The translations under genes and the position numbers were made by a program. This document shows positions 18,750 through 27,420 of a DNA stretch of 64,000 nucleotides, in pieces. Each line of letters begins with the position of its first letter. The stretch's first letter is position 1. The stretch spans positions 1 through 64,000 of the forward strand of contig JADKHS010000009.1 of NCBI GenBank assembly GCA_016721605.1, given 5' to 3'. The notes beneath the pieces were generated by a model. The model had not been told where the DNA came from and did not search any database. It worked only from the letters and a program-made list of their open reading frames with translations. This DNA comes from Nitrosomonadales bacterium (GTDB lineage Bacteria > Pseudomonadota > Gammaproteobacteria > Burkholderiales > Gallionellaceae).

Positions 18750-20705
18750 GTTTCGTTATCTTTCAAAGAAAAAATGATTGGTACCTTGAACCATTTGTTA
18801 ATCGCCTCTCCAGCCTGACGGGCAGGGATGAAGTGCCATGTCCTCACGGTTTTCAACGCATTGTCATCCAGCATGGTGTGGCCGCTGCTCTGAGCCACAT
18901 TGACTTGACCGCACGAACCATCTGCCAGTACTTCTACATTCAATATCACCTTGCCTTGCAAACCCATGCGACGTGCTGCAACTGGATATGATGGACTCTC
19001 ATTTTTCAGGCGATAAAATGCTTTGTAACTTGGCTCACTTTGATCTGCATTGAGGCGAGCCATTTCGGCTGCGGCACGCGCTTTGGTGTCCGCTTCAACT
19101 TTTGCTTTGGCGAGCGCAGCATCATGTTGCTAGCTTTAGCTCTCGCCGCTTCCTGCTCGGCCTTAAGACGAGCAGCTTCAGCTTCTGCACGTGCCATGGC
19201 TTCTGCTCTTGCCCGGGCTTGCGCAGCTTCTTGCTCCGCCCTGAGCCGTGCAGTTTCGGCACGCGCAAGGGCATCTGCTTTGCCTGGAGCCTGCGCTGCC
19301 TCGTGCTCTGCACAGGCCCGCGCCGCGTCCTGTTCTGCTTTAAGACGAACCGCTTCGGCCTCCGCTCTTGCCTGGCTCTGCTTTGCCCTGCTTGCTTGTG
19401 CCTTGGCTTCCGCCCGTACCCCGAGCCTGCGCTGCCTCGTGTTCTGCACGGGCCCGCGCCGTTTCCTGTTCTGCTTTAAGACGAACCGCTTCGGCCTCCG
19501 CTCTTGCCCTGGCTTCTGCTTGTGCCTTGGCTTCCGCCCGTACCCGGGCCTGCGCTGCCTCGTGCTCTGCACGAGCCCGCGCCGCTTCCTGTTCTGCTTT
19601 AAGACGAACCGCTTCGGCCTCCGCTCTTGCCCTGGCTTCTGCTTGTGCCTTGGCTTCCGCCCGTCCGAGCCTGCGGCGGCGCTCGGCCTGGGCTTTTGCC
19701 GCTTCCTGTTCTACCCTGCGTTGCGCAGCCTCTGCTGCCTCTCGCTTTGGCGAGCGCGGCTTCCTGCTCTGCCTTGACTCTTTTCGCTTCTTGCATTGCC
19801 TGGAGGCGGGGCAAGCTCGGTTTCTACTCTTGCCTTGGCTTCCGCTTGTGCCTTGGCTTGCACAGCGGCGTGCTCGATCTTGGCTTTTGCCGCTTCCTGT
19901 TCTATCCTGCGTTGCACAGCCTCTGCCGCCTCTCTCGCTTTGGCGAGTGCTGCTTCTTGCTCTGCCTTGACTCTTTTCGCTTCTTGCATTGCCTGGAGGC
20001 GGGCAAGCTCGGTTTCTACTCTTGCCTTGGCTTCCGCTTGTGCCTTGGCTTGCACAGCGGCGTGCTCGATCTTGGCTTTGCTGCTTCCTGTTCTGTCCTG
20101 CGTTGTGCAGCCTCTGCTGCCTCTCTCGCTTTGGCGAGCGCTGCTTCTTGCTCTGCCTTGACTCTTTTCGCTTCTTGCATTGCCTCGAGGCGGGCAAGCT
20201 CGGTTTCTACTCTTGCCTTGGCTTCCGCTTGTACTTTGGCTTGCGCTGCGGCTTGCTCAGCCTTGGCTTGCGCTGCTTCCTGTTCTACCCTACGTTGTGC
20301 AGCCTCTGCTTCCTCTCTCGCTTTGGCGAGCGCTGCTTCTTGCTCTAGCCTGATATTTTCTGCCGTTTCGATTTCAAGTGTTGTAGGACTTGGATTTATT
20401 TCCGGTTCTTCCGGTTGCTTAACGGGTGTATCAACTGGCAATGATTCGGGTGCTGGCTTATCAGCATGAGGTTTTGCCTTAACTGGAGCAGGAGCGGCAG
20501 ATGCCGAAGGGGCAGTAGATTTATCCGCCATCGCAATGGTCACTTTCATCTCACGAGCAGGCTCAGCCCCCCCCTGCGACTGCGCCATTGTGGGATAAAG
20601 AACGACCGCGTGCAGCACCAGAACAATCGCAACGACAACCGCCCGCTCACGTGCTTCCGGCGTGACAGGCCAAGCAGGTAAAAAATTATTCAGCCTTGTC
20701 TCCAT
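18746..20705 (-). CDS. tonB: TonB energy transducer with very long repetitive helical spacer (several frameshifts)
   Basis: The N-terminus has a cytoplasmic stub and one TM (residues 21-40: RAVVVAIVLVLHAVVLYP), then a Pro/Lys-rich stretch (APAPVKAKPHADKPAPESLP). About 430 residues of Ala/Glu/Lys/Arg-rich helix follow, built from at least two repeat types, before a normal TonB C-terminal domain (SYPVAARRMGLQGKVILNVE, LADGSCGQVNVAQSSGHTML, AINKWFKVPIIFSLKDNET). The spacer is broken into overlapping frames (19006-19572, 19340-20197, 19711-20055, 20016-20705) by single-base differences between repeat copies. Reconstructed length is about 650 residues; ordinary TonB is 230-300. TonB delivers energy to outer-membrane receptors; a rigid helical spacer spanning the periplasm is inference. 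Confidence 0.85.
19800..20330 (-). repeat. About three tandem ~192-bp repeats in the tonB spacer
   Basis: The block that begins TGGAGGCGGGCAAGCTCGG recurs at about 19800, 19992 and 20184, a period of about 192 bp or 64 codons. The unit encodes EAKRVKAEQEAALAKAREAA, EAVQRRIEQEAAKAKIEHAA and VQAKAQAEAKARVETELARL. Copies are nearly identical at DNA level; the differences I see are mostly one-base indels, such as GGGG against GGG at 19807. A second repeat type of about 122-137 bp (TGTTCTGCTTTAAGACGAAC at 19331, 19468 and 19590) lies toward the C-terminus. Confidence 0.8.
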
Positions 20706-20982
20706 AAATATGAATTATTTAAACCGCATGCTAACGATAGGACATACATGGCAACGGTAATCAAACCAGCCTCCAGTTTTCTTACTCATGTTTATTGAAC
20801 CCGCATATTCCCCGCTTTATAGGCCATCAAAACTATATCCTGCACAATTATTTCCTTATTTTTAGACCTGGGCCTGACCAATAATTGGCTTGTGGGAATG
20901 CGCTAGCTGGAGGTGGAAAATTCTGTGTTACACACTGAATAATAAAATTTATACATATTAAGATCAGTATAATAAAATTATT

Positions 20983-21006
20983 AATGATAATGATTCGTAA
21001 TCATAT
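20983..21006. promoter_or_regulatory. Fur-box-like element upstream of the tonB operon
   Basis: AATGATAATGATTCGTAATCATATT matches the Fur consensus GATAATGATAATCATTATC well on the left side and has the matching ATCAT on the right. It lies about 280 bases upstream of tonB (minus) and 12 bases before a possible small plus-strand gene at 21018, so it could regulate either. TonB systems are commonly iron-regulated, which fits. Confidence 0.5.
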
Positions 21007-21017
21007 TACTATTGCAC

Positions 21018-21209
21018 ATGGAATGCAATATTTTAAAGAAACAATTTACGAGTTTGATTGACTGTCCAAAAACCTGTCGCACTCAAATAATTTCCTGGTT
21101 AGCCAACATATTTAGCCGCGTAATTTTGTCATCCAGTACGATCATAATGGCCATTGATGCTATAGATACGGCATCAAAATTAATACGCAAAAAATATACT
21201 GATATGTAG
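21018..21209 (+). CDS. Possible small protein next to the Fur-like site
   Basis: ATG 21018 opens a 63-residue frame beginning MECNILKKQFTSLIDCPKTC with a hydrophobic stretch near residues 25-50 (IISWLANIFSRVILSSSTII). There is no good ribosome site and I do not recognise the family. Its position directly behind the Fur-like element is the only reason to list it. The rest of the 20706-21343 interval holds no other gene I can support. Confidence 0.25.
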   Translation: MECNILKKQFTSLIDCPKTCRTQIISWLANIFSRVILSSSTIIMAIDAIDTASKLIRKKYTDM

Positions 21210-21343
21210 GGAAATATTTTTTGTCAGCAACGAATGCGTAGCGATAATGAGGGAGTGACATCTCTGATAACGGCAAGTGCGAATCCTACAAACAAACCCA
21301 GCGGACATTTGCCAGCATAGGATCAATCATGGCATTTGCAGGA

Positions 21344-23017
21344 CTATTTCTTTGAATCAAGATCTATAGGTTTTGCCATCCATTCCCGACCTTTCAGCAT
21401 GGCCCACCAATAGATTGGAGGAAGAAGCCGCTCTTTAAAAATCCATGCTAGTCTTGATGGCCTTTGCCCATCGATAAACCATTTTGGGAAGCTTGGCAAC
21501 AAACGGCCACCATAGCCAAATTCGGCTAACACAATTTTACCGCGCTCAACTGTCAAGGGACATGAGCCATACCCATCATAAGCCGCTCTTTTACTGCCCT
21601 TATTCAAATAAAACAAAATATTGGTAGCTGCAACGGGAGCCTGTTTTCTTGCAGCGGCAGCGGTTTTCGCATTGGGGCAATTTATAACATCACCCAATGC
21701 ATAGATATTTGGATAAACTTTATGTTCAAGCGTATCTTGATTAACGTCCACCCATCCTCCTGCATCAGCCAATTTACTTGCCCTTATAAAATCAGGTGCC
21801 TGCTGAGGTGGAACCACATGAATCATGTCAAATTTTGTTTCTGTTGTTGACGTCTTGCCGTCACGGTCAGTCACGGTAAACCAAGCAGTTTTTGACAAAC
21901 CATCAATTTTTGTTAGCTTGCTATTAAAATGCAATTGAACTTTGTAACGTTCGATATATTCCATTAAAGCAGGGACATATTCTTTGACACCAAACAGCAC
22001 GGCTCCCGCATTATAAAAATCAATTTGAATATCCTTAAGATTTCCGTTTTTTAGCCAATGATCAGCAGATAGATATAAAGCCTTTTGAGGCGCGCCTGCA
22101 CACTTGATAGGCATGGGAGGCTGGGTAAAAATCGCACGTCCCTTTTTAAATTTACGCACCAATTCCCATGTATACGGCGCAAGATCATATCGATAATTAG
22201 AGGTCACACCATTTTGGCCCAATGTATCAACGAGCCCTTCGATGCCATGCCAATTTAATTTAAGGCCAGGACATACCACTAAAACATCGTAGGAAACAAC
22301 ACGGCATCCTTCCAATATCACTTGCTTAGACTCTGGCTCAAATGCCGCAACCGCGGCTTTAATCCATTTGGCTTTGGACGGAATAACAGAAGCCATTGTT
22401 TTAACTGTAGTGGATGGCTTAAATATCCCTCCACCGACCATTGTCCATCCAGGCTGGTAATAATGGGCATTTGCGGGATCAATAATGACTACATCCAATC
22501 CAGAATTTCTTGATAATAAGCTGGACGCTACCGCGATGCCCGCTGCACCACCTCCTACGATAACAATTTCATGATGAACGATGTTCGGTGGTGTGACCGG
22601 ATGATCCTTGGCCATTCTCGAAGTCAAACCGGATAGATCGAATCCAGCATTTTTCCCGGCATTCAAAACATTAGTGACTCCTAGCGTATCTGCTTGACTG
22701 AGCGCCCACATTGAAGCCGCCCTCATGCCTGAACGGCAATAACTTAATACTGGTTTTGGTGCTTCAGCGTAAGTTTTAGAGAAATTTTTAACATCTTCGT
22801 CTGATATTTTTCCACTTACGACGGGTATATAGTGGCACTCAATATTTAGTTTTTTTGCCTGTTTTGCTATTTCTTCAAAGTCAGGCTGATCAGCCCCTTC
22901 ATCATCTGGACGATGGCAAATAATTGTCTTGATGTTTCTCTTGGCAATATCCTGCAAATCAGAATCAACTATTTGATCCGAAATAAAAATATATTTATCC
23001 AGTTGACTTATTTTCAT
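21344..23017 (-). CDS. DUF442 phosphatase-like domain fused to type II sulfide:quinone oxidoreductase
   Basis: Residues 1-115 are a DUF442/Blh N-terminal domain of the dual-specificity phosphatase fold with the loop CRSGMR (C94-R99). Residues 148-545 are an FAD disulfide oxidoreductase: IVIVGGGAAGIAVASSLLSR binds FAD, and two cysteines, C306 (PIKCAGAPQK) and C486 (GYGSCPLTV), are about 180 residues apart as in human SQOR, so sulfide oxidation with quinone reduction is likely. The C-terminal LPSFPKWFIDGQRPSRLAWI and an amphipathic end suit membrane attachment. It lies 37 bases after the persulfide dioxygenase gene, with a GAGGAG ribosome site. Product and partner logic are family knowledge; the role of DUF442 is unsettled. 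Confidence 0.9.
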   Translation of the reverse strand: MKISQLDKYIFISDQIVDSDLQDIAKRNIKTIICHRPDDEGADQPDFEEIAKQAKKLNIECHYIPVVSGKISDEDVKNFSKTYAEAPKPVLSYCRSGMRAASMWALSQADTLGVTNVLNAGKNAGFDLSGLTSRMAKDHPVTPPNIVHHEIVIVGGGAAGIAVASSLLSRNSGLDVVIIDPANAHYYQPGWTMVGGGIFKPSTTVKTMASVIPSKAKWIKAAVAAFEPESKQVILEGCRVVSYDVLVVCPGLKLNWHGIEGLVDTLGQNGVTSNYRYDLAPYTWELVRKFKKGRAIFTQPPMPIKCAGAPQKALYLSADHWLKNGNLKDIQIDFYNAGAVLFGVKEYVPALMEYIERYKVQLHFNSKLTKIDGLSKTAWFTVTDRDGKTSTTETKFDMIHVVPPQQAPDFIRASKLADAGGWVDVNQDTLEHKVYPNIYALGDVINCPNAKTAAAARKQAPVAATNILFYLNKGSKRAAYDGYGSCPLTVERGKIVLAEFGYGGRLLPSFPKWFIDGQRPSRLAWIFKERLLPPIYWWAMLKGREWMAKPIDLDSKK

Positions 23018-23054
23018 AGCAATCTCCTCGTATCACACCTTTATGGTTTACTTA

Positions 23055-23759
23055 CTATGAAGCCTGGCTTGGCAGAATTTTTCCACATGCCTGGTTTGCT
23101 GGAAGCGCAATATCAATATACTTTGGATAAGCAAGTTTTAATTCGCTCATCAATTTAATAAAATCTTCACGGCTACAATTTTTTCCTAAACGTTTATTGT
23201 TTTTTCTTTCTTCACCGACTGTTGATACCGTATGTCCATTGTAATCATGGCCCGGGTATACCTTAACTTCGTCTGGCAAACTAAATATTTTTTGATGAAT
23301 ACTGTCGTAAAGCCGTCCGGAGTCTCCACCCTGAAAATCGGTTCTGCCACACCCACCAATCAATAAAGCATCCCCTGTAAAAATTCGATCCCCTGTAAAG
23401 TAACTTACGCAACCATTGGTATGGCCTGGCGTATAACGAATTTCTAAATCTAGCGTCCCAACAACGAGGTGTACACCATCGGTAACTAATAAATCACCAC
23501 ACATAGCCCCTGCATCCCGGTGTACAACGCTCTTGCTACCAAGTTTTTGCCTTAAAGCATCCGCACCAGTCACATGATCAGCATGCACATGGGTTTCTAA
23601 TGTGTAGATCAATTTTAGATTCTGTGCCTCAAGCTCTTTAAGATAAACAGGCAGTTCTGATGCAACCGTATCAATCAGTACGGCTTGCCTGGTTTTTTCA
23701 CAACCTAAAAGGTAGGTAAAAGTACTCGTTACCGGATCAAAAAATTGTTTAAAAATCAT
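23055..23759 (-). CDS. Persulfide dioxygenase (ETHE1/Blh-like metallo-beta-lactamase fold)
   Basis: This MBL-fold protein of 234 residues carries HVHADHVTGADALR (metal site), GHTNGCVSYF, DALLIGGCGRTDFQGGDSGR and YPGHDYNGHTVSTVGEE, all typical of ETHE1-type persulfide dioxygenases that oxidise glutathione persulfide to sulfite. ATG 23759 is chosen because GGAGG lies 6 bases before it; the open frame extends upstream without a ribosome site. With the SQR fusion 37 bases downstream it forms a sulfide detoxification pair: SQR makes persulfide, this enzyme removes it. Confidence 0.93.
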   Translation of the reverse strand: MIFKQFFDPVTSTFTYLLGCEKTRQAVLIDTVASELPVYLKELEAQNLKLIYTLETHVHADHVTGADALRQKLGSKSVVHRDAGAMCGDLLVTDGVHLVVGTLDLEIRYTPGHTNGCVSYFTGDRIFTGDALLIGGCGRTDFQGGDSGRLYDSIHQKIFSLPDEVKVYPGHDYNGHTVSTVGEERKNNKRLGKNCSREDFIKLMSELKLAYPKYIDIALPANQACGKILPSQAS

Positions 23760-23796
23760 AATCGTCCTCCACTTATATGTAGGTCGTTCAAATAAA

Positions 23797-23822
23797 GTAC
23801 CCCGCCACAACCGACGGGGTAC
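23797..23822 (-). terminator. Hairpin with T-rich tail between hmp and the dioxygenase gene
   Basis: On the minus strand GTACCCCG and CGGGGTAC form an 8-bp stem with a 10-base loop followed by TTTATTT, a possible terminator or attenuator 38 bases before the dioxygenase start. A second hairpin (GCTGGTT/AACCAGC, 23842-23858) lies 20 bases away. They may make sqr-pdo expression partly independent of hmp. Confidence 0.5.
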
Positions 23823-23938
23823 TAACTTCGCTCCACAATCTGCTGGTTTTCAACCAGCTTTCACCCTGAAGGACTCACTGTCTTTTACAACATCTTATTG
23901 ATGATTGTGCTTTTTGGGGAAGCTGAGTGAAGCCTCAT

Positions 23939-25192
23939 TTACACAGGACACTTCGCTTGAGTTAGTGGCTTTTTTAGCTCCTGACGTGGGCCGAAGAATT
24001 CGAAATGCACCTGCGTCGGAGGAATTCCCCATGCGAGTAGTTCATGATAAATATTTACCATAAACTGCTGTGGCCCACAGAAATAATAATCTGCATCACG
24101 GTTAGGCACAAAGGATTCAATCAGTTTCGCGTCAATAAAACCTGTGCTAGCGGAGCCTTCACGGACAACGCCCGCTTCTGCGGGATCACTATAACGGTAA
24201 CGAACTGTCAGATTAGAATGCTTTGCGGCCAGCGCATCGATTACCTTTCTGAAAGCCTGGGTACTTTCATTCAGGCTGCCGTGGATAAATACAATCTGCC
24301 GATCTGGCATCGCATCAAGAGCACTCAGCAGCATGCTTAAAATCGGGGTAATGCCCACACCTGCGGCCAGAAAAATCAATGGCCGCTCGTGTTTTTCAGT
24401 AACGTCCAAGAAAAACTCACCACATGGTGGAGCAATTTCCAGGGCTGAGTCTACATCAATATTACTGTGTAAAAAATTGGAAACATAACCGTCAGGCGTA
24501 TTGGCTTTTTGCCCCACTTCACGCTTTACGCTAATGCGAAACCATTCCTGTCCTGGCTTATCCGAAAGACTGTAGTTCCGCATGGTGGTATGGCCACATG
24601 GGCTAGGTACACGTACCGTGATATATTGACCAGGCTTGAATTTAGGGAGCTGACTACCATCTGCGGGTGCCAGGTAAAAAGAGGTAATCACATCACTCTC
24701 CACCTCTTTTCCTATTACATGAAAAGACCTAAATCCTTCCCATCCACCTGGCATGACGGTGTGACCATGATAAATCTGTTTTTCACGGCCAATCAGAATG
24801 TCAGCCAGGAAGCCATACGCCTCCGCCCATGCATTGATCACATCATCCGTTGCGCCTGCACCAAGAACTTCACGGATGGAAGCAAGTAAATTTTCCCCTA
24901 CGACAGGGTAATGCTCGGGCTTAACCTGCAACGATGCATGCTTTTGCGCGATGAGTTCTACTGCGCCGCCAAGAACTTCAAGATTATCTATATTCGCGGC
25001 ATAAGCACAAATTGCGCCTGCCAACGCTTTTTGCTGAAGCCCCGCCGCCTGGTTTGCCGGATTGAACAATGGGGTGACTTCAGGATTATGTGAGAACATT
25101 CTTTTGTAAAAATGCCGCGTAAGCGTTTCGCCATGCTCTTCAAGAATTGGAGCCGTGGATTTAACAATAGCAATGGTTTGAGTGCTTAACAT
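23939..25192 (-). CDS. hmp: Flavohemoglobin, nitric oxide dioxygenase
   Basis: Hmp oxidises NO to nitrate with O2 and NAD(P)H. The 417-residue protein has a globin domain (1-140) with LTRHFYKRMFSHNPEVTPLF, the proximal His region ASLQVKPEHYPVVGENLL and catalytic Tyr/Glu context; an FAD domain with MRNYSLSDKPGQ; and an NAD domain with LIFLAAGVGITPILSMLLSA and YYFCGPQQFMVNIYHEL. Length is usual. The ribosome site AGGAGA lies 5 bases upstream of ATG 25192. Upstream is a large palindrome (25299-25330), a likely NO- or redox-responsive operator. Confidence 0.96.
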   Translation of the reverse strand: MLSTQTIAIVKSTAPILEEHGETLTRHFYKRMFSHNPEVTPLFNPANQAAGLQQKALAGAICAYAANIDNLEVLGGAVELIAQKHASLQVKPEHYPVVGENLLASIREVLGAGATDDVINAWAEAYGFLADILIGREKQIYHGHTVMPGGWEGFRSFHVIGKEVESDVITSFYLAPADGSQLPKFKPGQYITVRVPSPCGHTTMRNYSLSDKPGQEWFRISVKREVGQKANTPDGYVSNFLHSNIDVDSALEIAPPCGEFFLDVTEKHERPLIFLAAGVGITPILSMLLSALDAMPDRQIVFIHGSLNESTQAFRKVIDALAAKHSNLTVRYRYSDPAEAGVVREGSASTGFIDAKLIESFVPNRDADYYFCGPQQFMVNIYHELLAWGIPPTQVHFEFFGPRQELKKPLTQAKCPV

Positions 25193-25298
25193 TTAGTTCT
25201 CCTTTGATATATTTTTGATGGGCATTGTTTATATCTTCATGCAGAACGGCTGGAATAATACGCCACGTGAGAATAACTTAATGTATTAACTGTGGGAA

Positions 25299-25330
25299 TG
25301 TGACAAATTGTCGCGCGACAATTTGTCACA
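25299..25330. promoter_or_regulatory. Perfect 32-bp palindrome upstream of hmp
   Basis: A perfect inverted repeat centred at 25314/25315 lies 107-138 bases before the hmp start. It is built from four alternating copies of GACAA/TTGTC: left arm GACAA-A-TTGTC, centre TTGTC-GCGC-GACAA, right arm GACAA-T-TTGTC, with TGTGA and TCACA at the outer ends. The centre fits TTG-N8-CAA, the general pattern of FNR/NnrR/HcpR-type regulators, and the outer part resembles a CRP-type TGTGA/TCACA dyad. Flanking GGGA/CCC extend the symmetry with one bulge. Operator or hairpin are both possible; the regulator is not encoded nearby. Confidence 0.7.
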
Positions 25331-25567
25331 TCCCGATTGACCAACACGTATCAGCTTCCGAAAATCGTACCAAATAACTCAAAGCAAATTTGGTTTGGAC
25401 AGCTCACTCCACATTAGACAATGCTACAACTATAAAGCCAGTACCTTTTCATTTATAATCAACAAGTTTTTATTATTAAAGGACTAACTGTTGGGAATTT
25501 TTTTTAGTGTGCGCCAACATTTTTATGTTGCCAGGCTTGATAGTGGCCACAGTCAGGGGTTGGATAC

Positions 25568-26643
25568 TTGAATTCCGATTTTTTAATTATTGGGGGTGGA
25601 TAGCCGGATTGTCGGCTGCACAGCGTTTGCTGCAGCAAGGAGCATTGGTAACCATACTGGAGCGCGGTAAAATTGGCCAGGAAGCTTCGTGGGCAGGCGG
25701 CGGGATTTTGTCGCCACTATGTCCTTGGAATTATCCCGACGAGGTTACGCGCCTAACCACCCGCGGCGCAGGGCTGTTTTCGGCATGGGCAGAAGAATTA
25801 CATACGGTTACTGGCATCAACCCGGAATATGAACAAAGCGGGATGCTGGTTTTACCGCCGTTTGACACACAGATGGCAGCACATTGGTGTGCGGCGCACA
25901 ATGCTTATCCAGTACATCAAGTCCATGCAACAGACTATAACCTGCACACGTATAACAATGCACTCTATTTGCCTGAAGTCGCCCAAGTGCGCAATCCCAG
26001 ATTATTGCGCGCCTTGCGTCAACATGTGGAATCGCTTGGGGGGCATATCACCGAGCATTGTGCAGTGAGCGATATTGTGGTCGAAAATGGGCGAGTTCAG
26101 GCACTCACTACTTCCCGCGGCAAATTTATCGCACAAAATTACGTTGTTACCGCCGGCGCGTGGAGCAAGCAAGTATTAGGGCGGCATGCATTACGATTAG
26201 ATATTAAACCGATGCGTGGGCAGATGCTGTTGTTCAAGTTCGATATATCGCCGCTCCGCCATATTGTATTGCAAGAGGACTTATATTTGATCCCTCGTCG
26301 CGATGGGCATCTTCTGGTTGGCAGCACGGTCGAGGACGTAGGTTTTAACCAGCGCACCACCTGCGAAGTACGCGACATGTTGTGGCAACGTGCCCAAAAA
26401 ATATTACCATCCCTAAGCGACATGCCTTTGATACAACATTGGGCCGGGCTGCGTCCCGCATCACCGCACAACATCCCCATCATCGGACGGCATCCACATC
26501 TGGATAATCTTTACCTCAATAGCGGACATTTTCGTTACGGCGTGACTATGGCTCCAGCCAGCGCCGAAATTTTGATAAATGAAATCACAGGCGCGCAACA
26601 ACCATTCGATACCACACCTTATCAAGCTGGGTGGAGTGCCTAA
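25568..26643 (+). CDS. thiO: Glycine oxidase ThiO (frameshift in the FAD-binding loop)
   Basis: ThiO oxidises glycine to the imine used for the thiazole ring of thiamine. Visible family features: SWAGGGILSPLCPWNYPDEV, GQMLLFKFDISPLRHIVLQE, DLYLIPRRDGHLLVGSTVED, HWAGLRPASPHNIPIIGRHP and SGHFRYGVTMAPASAEILIN. The N-terminal Rossmann motif reads DFLIIGGG in one frame and IAGLSAAQRLLQQG in the next; a base is missing in GGGGGTGGATAG (25598-25609), so the intact protein would start at TTG 25568 (AGGGG 8 bases upstream) and be about 358 residues. It stands alone; no other thi gene is in the window. Confidence 0.9.
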
Positions 26644-26779
26644 AAATAATTTTTTTTCCAACAATTTACGGCTGGCTATTGAGCATATCCATATACATCA
26701 TGGATCAAAATGTTAAGCGATTTCCTTGGTGGGCACATGAAATAGGACTTGCATCCAGTGAAATACACACTTTATTGAG

Positions 26780-27420
26780 AGTTAAAAAACCACGTCCTAT
26801 GGACGTGGTCATCACCTGATTGGCTTTGCCTGTCAGAGTACCTGCCCATACAGTTATCTTTCGGAGTGTTGTCCCCACAACACTTAACGAAAGGAAAAGA
26901 GATGAACAGGTTTACAAAAGCATCGCATGTTATTTGGCATTGTCAATATCATTTGGTATGGGTTCCGAGTACAGATTTCGTATACTCCAAGGGCCGGTAG
27001 GTCGAGAGGTCTATAAATGCGTGATGATATTCAGCCAGCAGTTAGGGTGTGAAGTAGTGGAATTGAATGTGCAGGCGGATCACGTCCACTTGTTGGTAAA
27101 GGTGCCACCGAAATTATCGGTATCGGGCTTGATGGGCATATTGAAAGGTCGGAAGGCGATAAGGTTGTTCAGCGTATTTCCGTTTCTCAAGAAACGGCCC
27201 TATTGGGGCAATCATTTCTGGGCGAAGGGCTACTGTGTTGACACGGTAGGATTGAACGGAGAGATGATACAAAAGTACGTGCGGTTTCAAGGGAAGGAAG
27301 AGCAGCATCAGGAGCAATTGCAACTGGAACCTGACAGAGCGCCTTCTCGGAAGGCGCGCTAGCTGTGCCCCCCTCTGGGGGGCATTGGGCAATACCACGT
27401 TCTACGAACGTGGTATGTTT
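26780..27420 (+). mobile_element. IS200-type element (IS200/IS605 family, tnpA only)
   Basis: The element has a tnpA gene flanked by subterminal hairpins: left ACCACGTCC-TAT-GGACGTGGT (26789-26809), right ATACCACGTTC-TAC-GAACGTGGTAT (27392-27416), with further stems GCGCCTTC/GGAAGGCGC (27339-27358) and CCCCCC/GGGGGG (27369-27382) after tnpA. No tnpB is present. Exact ends cannot be set because IS200 elements lack inverted repeats and target duplications. It lies right at the 3' end of rnhB, whose stop is at 27419. Confidence 0.8.
26902..27362 (+). pseudogene. tnpA: IS200/IS605 TnpA, HUH-Y1 transposase (one frameshift)
   Basis: The protein starts MNRFTKASHVIWHCQYHLVW at ATG 26902 (AAAGGAAAAGAG upstream) and, after a missing base near 26967, continues YRFRILQGPVGREVYKCVMI. 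The HUH metal motif is in ADHVHLLVKVPP and the catalytic Tyr in EMIQKYVRFQ, both present. The family's role is single-strand transposition. With one base restored it would be complete at about 153 residues, so a sequencing error is possible. Confidence 0.85.

Noticed and set aside
19331..20330. Tandem repeats considered as a CRISPR array
   Set aside because: Repeats are contiguous, coding and 120-190 bp long with no unique spacers; no cas genes are present.
19627..20469. Plus-strand frames of 100-280 aa opposite tonB
   Set aside because: Same mirror effect from the tonB spacer repeats; compositional bias only, with no start signals.
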